A stretch of 43,703 nt of DNA from Athalassotoga saccharophila (lineage in GTDB: Bacteria > Thermotogota > Thermotogae > Mesoaciditogales > Mesoaciditogaceae). Below are positions 43,354 to 43,703 of this stretch, piece by piece. The stretch is from positions 1-43,703 of the forward strand of contig NZ_AP019552.1 in NCBI RefSeq assembly GCF_009936215.1, read 5' to 3'. The position numbers and the translations under genes were made by a program. The notes below the pieces were generated by a model. It had not been told where the DNA came from. It worked only from the letters and a program-made list of their open reading frames with translations, and did not search any database. Within the stretch, counting starts at the first letter, position 1, and each line of letters opens with the position of its first letter.

Positions 43354-43533
43354 TTAAACATCGTTTAATAAGAAACTCTTTTCTGAATGCTGATTTTTAT
43401 CTGTATTCTTTTTTTTGAATTCTTACACACCCTCCATTTTTCCTTTTTAGTGTGTTTTAAATGTTTTAAAGTGTTTTAAAACGTTTTCCGCAACCTAAAA
43501 ATAAGAATGGCTCTGGGTTTGATGATCCTTTAA
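43354..43533. other. AT-rich region between par and iterons
   Basis: A perfect 7-bp inverted repeat (ATTAAAC 43353-43359 and GTTTAAT 43363-43369) overlaps the end of the RHH gene and may act as a terminator. Three GTTTTAAA copies at 43454, 43463 and 43473, 9-10 bp apart, look like the AT-rich unwinding part of the origin. Confidence 0.5.
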
Positions 43534-43646
43534 GCGAGTTTTTGTTAGGTAAAAGCGAGTTTTTGTTAGGTAAAAGCGAGTTTTTGTTAGGTAAAAGCGA
43601 GTTTTTGTTAGGTAAAAGCGAGTTTTTGTTAGGTAAAAGCGAGTTT
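43534..43646. repeat. Five 21-bp rep iterons plus a partial sixth
   Basis: Five perfect copies start at 43534, 43555, 43576, 43597 and 43618, each beginning GCGAGTTTTTGTTAGG. A partial sixth starts at 43639. The 21-bp period is two helical turns, so Rep monomers would line up on one face. This is the plasmid's replication origin, just ahead of rep. Confidence 0.95.
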
Positions 43647-43650
43647 TATA

Positions 43651-43695
43651 TTTGCCGCTCTCGCTTTTGTGTTATAATTTTTATGAGAAAGGAGG
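43651..43695 (+). promoter_or_regulatory. rep promoter with inverted half-iteron operator and RBS
   Basis: CTCGCTTTT (43660-43668) is the inverse of the iteron part AAAAGCGAG (43635-43643). It lies between a weak -35 (TTTGCC 43651-43656) and the -10 TATAAT (43673-43678). AAAGGAGG (43688-43695) is 8 bases before the rep ATG at base 1 of the circle. Rep dimers binding the inverted site would block transcription. Confidence 0.8.
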
Positions 43696-43703
43696 ATTTT
43701 ATA

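Noticed and set aside
43534-43646. CRISPR array
   Set aside because: The 21-bp units are directly tandem with no variable spacers and sit before rep, so they are iterons.
1-43703. tRNA or rRNA genes
   Set aside because: No cloverleaf with a TTCGAnTC arm and CCA-like end, and no rRNA-like stretch, was recognised by eye; a covariance search was not possible.

Overview
The window looks like a complete circular plasmid opened at its replication gene. Base 1 is the first base of the start codon of a Rep_3/RepB initiator. The last bases of the window supply its ribosome binding site (AAAGGAGG, 43688-43695), a -10 box and five 21-bp iterons, so the ends join seamlessly. A ParA/ribbon-helix-helix partition operon lies next to the iterons. 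The DNA is AT-rich with Shine-Dalgarno starts and sigma70-type promoters. The host is probably a thermophilic bacterium, perhaps in or near Thermotogota. This guess rests on the style of the peptide-binding protein, the ROK regulator, the FN3 lipoprotein and the presence of Hfq; it is weak, because no rRNA or tRNA is present.

Layout. (1) 1-4.0 kb: rep, a UvrD-like helicase one base downstream, then divergent HU and hfq genes. (2) 4.0-6.25 kb: a gene-poor cis-acting region with a symmetric 12-copy GTAAGG array and a roughly 1-kb imperfect palindrome. (3) 6.25-10.8 kb: a phage-type repressor with a small WGR-like protein, a divergent single-span membrane protein, and a PLD-nuclease/ATPase fusion. 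(4) 10.9-20.0 kb: a more AT-rich defence-like operon of an AddA/UvrD helicase with a Cas4/AddB-type Fe-S nuclease, a type III Mod-like methyltransferase and a Res-like helicase. It sits directly behind the broken 5' end of a lipoprotein gene and probably uses its promoter. (5) 20.0-25.2 kb: a coupled HD-GYP/GGDEF cyclic-di-GMP operon between broken IS630, IS256 and IS21 pieces. (6) 25.2-31.2 kb: IS debris, a tauE-like gene cut by an intact IS1634-like element with a perfect 6-bp target duplication, a ferredoxin-like protein and a tyrosine recombinase. (7) 31.3-35.4 kb: a 1380-residue surface lipoprotein of FN3/Ig-like repeats. (8) 35.8-42.2 kb: three toxin-antitoxin pairs (BrnTA-like, RelE/RHH, PIN/Phd), IS relics, an orphan peptide-binding protein and a ROK regulator. 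(9) 42.2-43.7 kb: the par operator, parA, its RHH partner, and the iteron origin.

How it fits together. Rep binds the iterons and probably represses itself through the inverted half-iteron over its promoter. ParA and the RHH protein segregate the plasmid, the toxin-antitoxin pairs add post-segregational stability, and Hfq and HU may tune copy control, RNA regulation or host silencing. The cargo is defence-like, signalling (cyclic-di-GMP), and surface or nutrient functions. The most novel-looking parts are the helicase-nuclease/Mod/Res operon, the PLD-ATPase fusion, the palindromic GTAAGG array and the plasmid-borne Hfq. All functional statements are read from motifs by eye; no database search was run.
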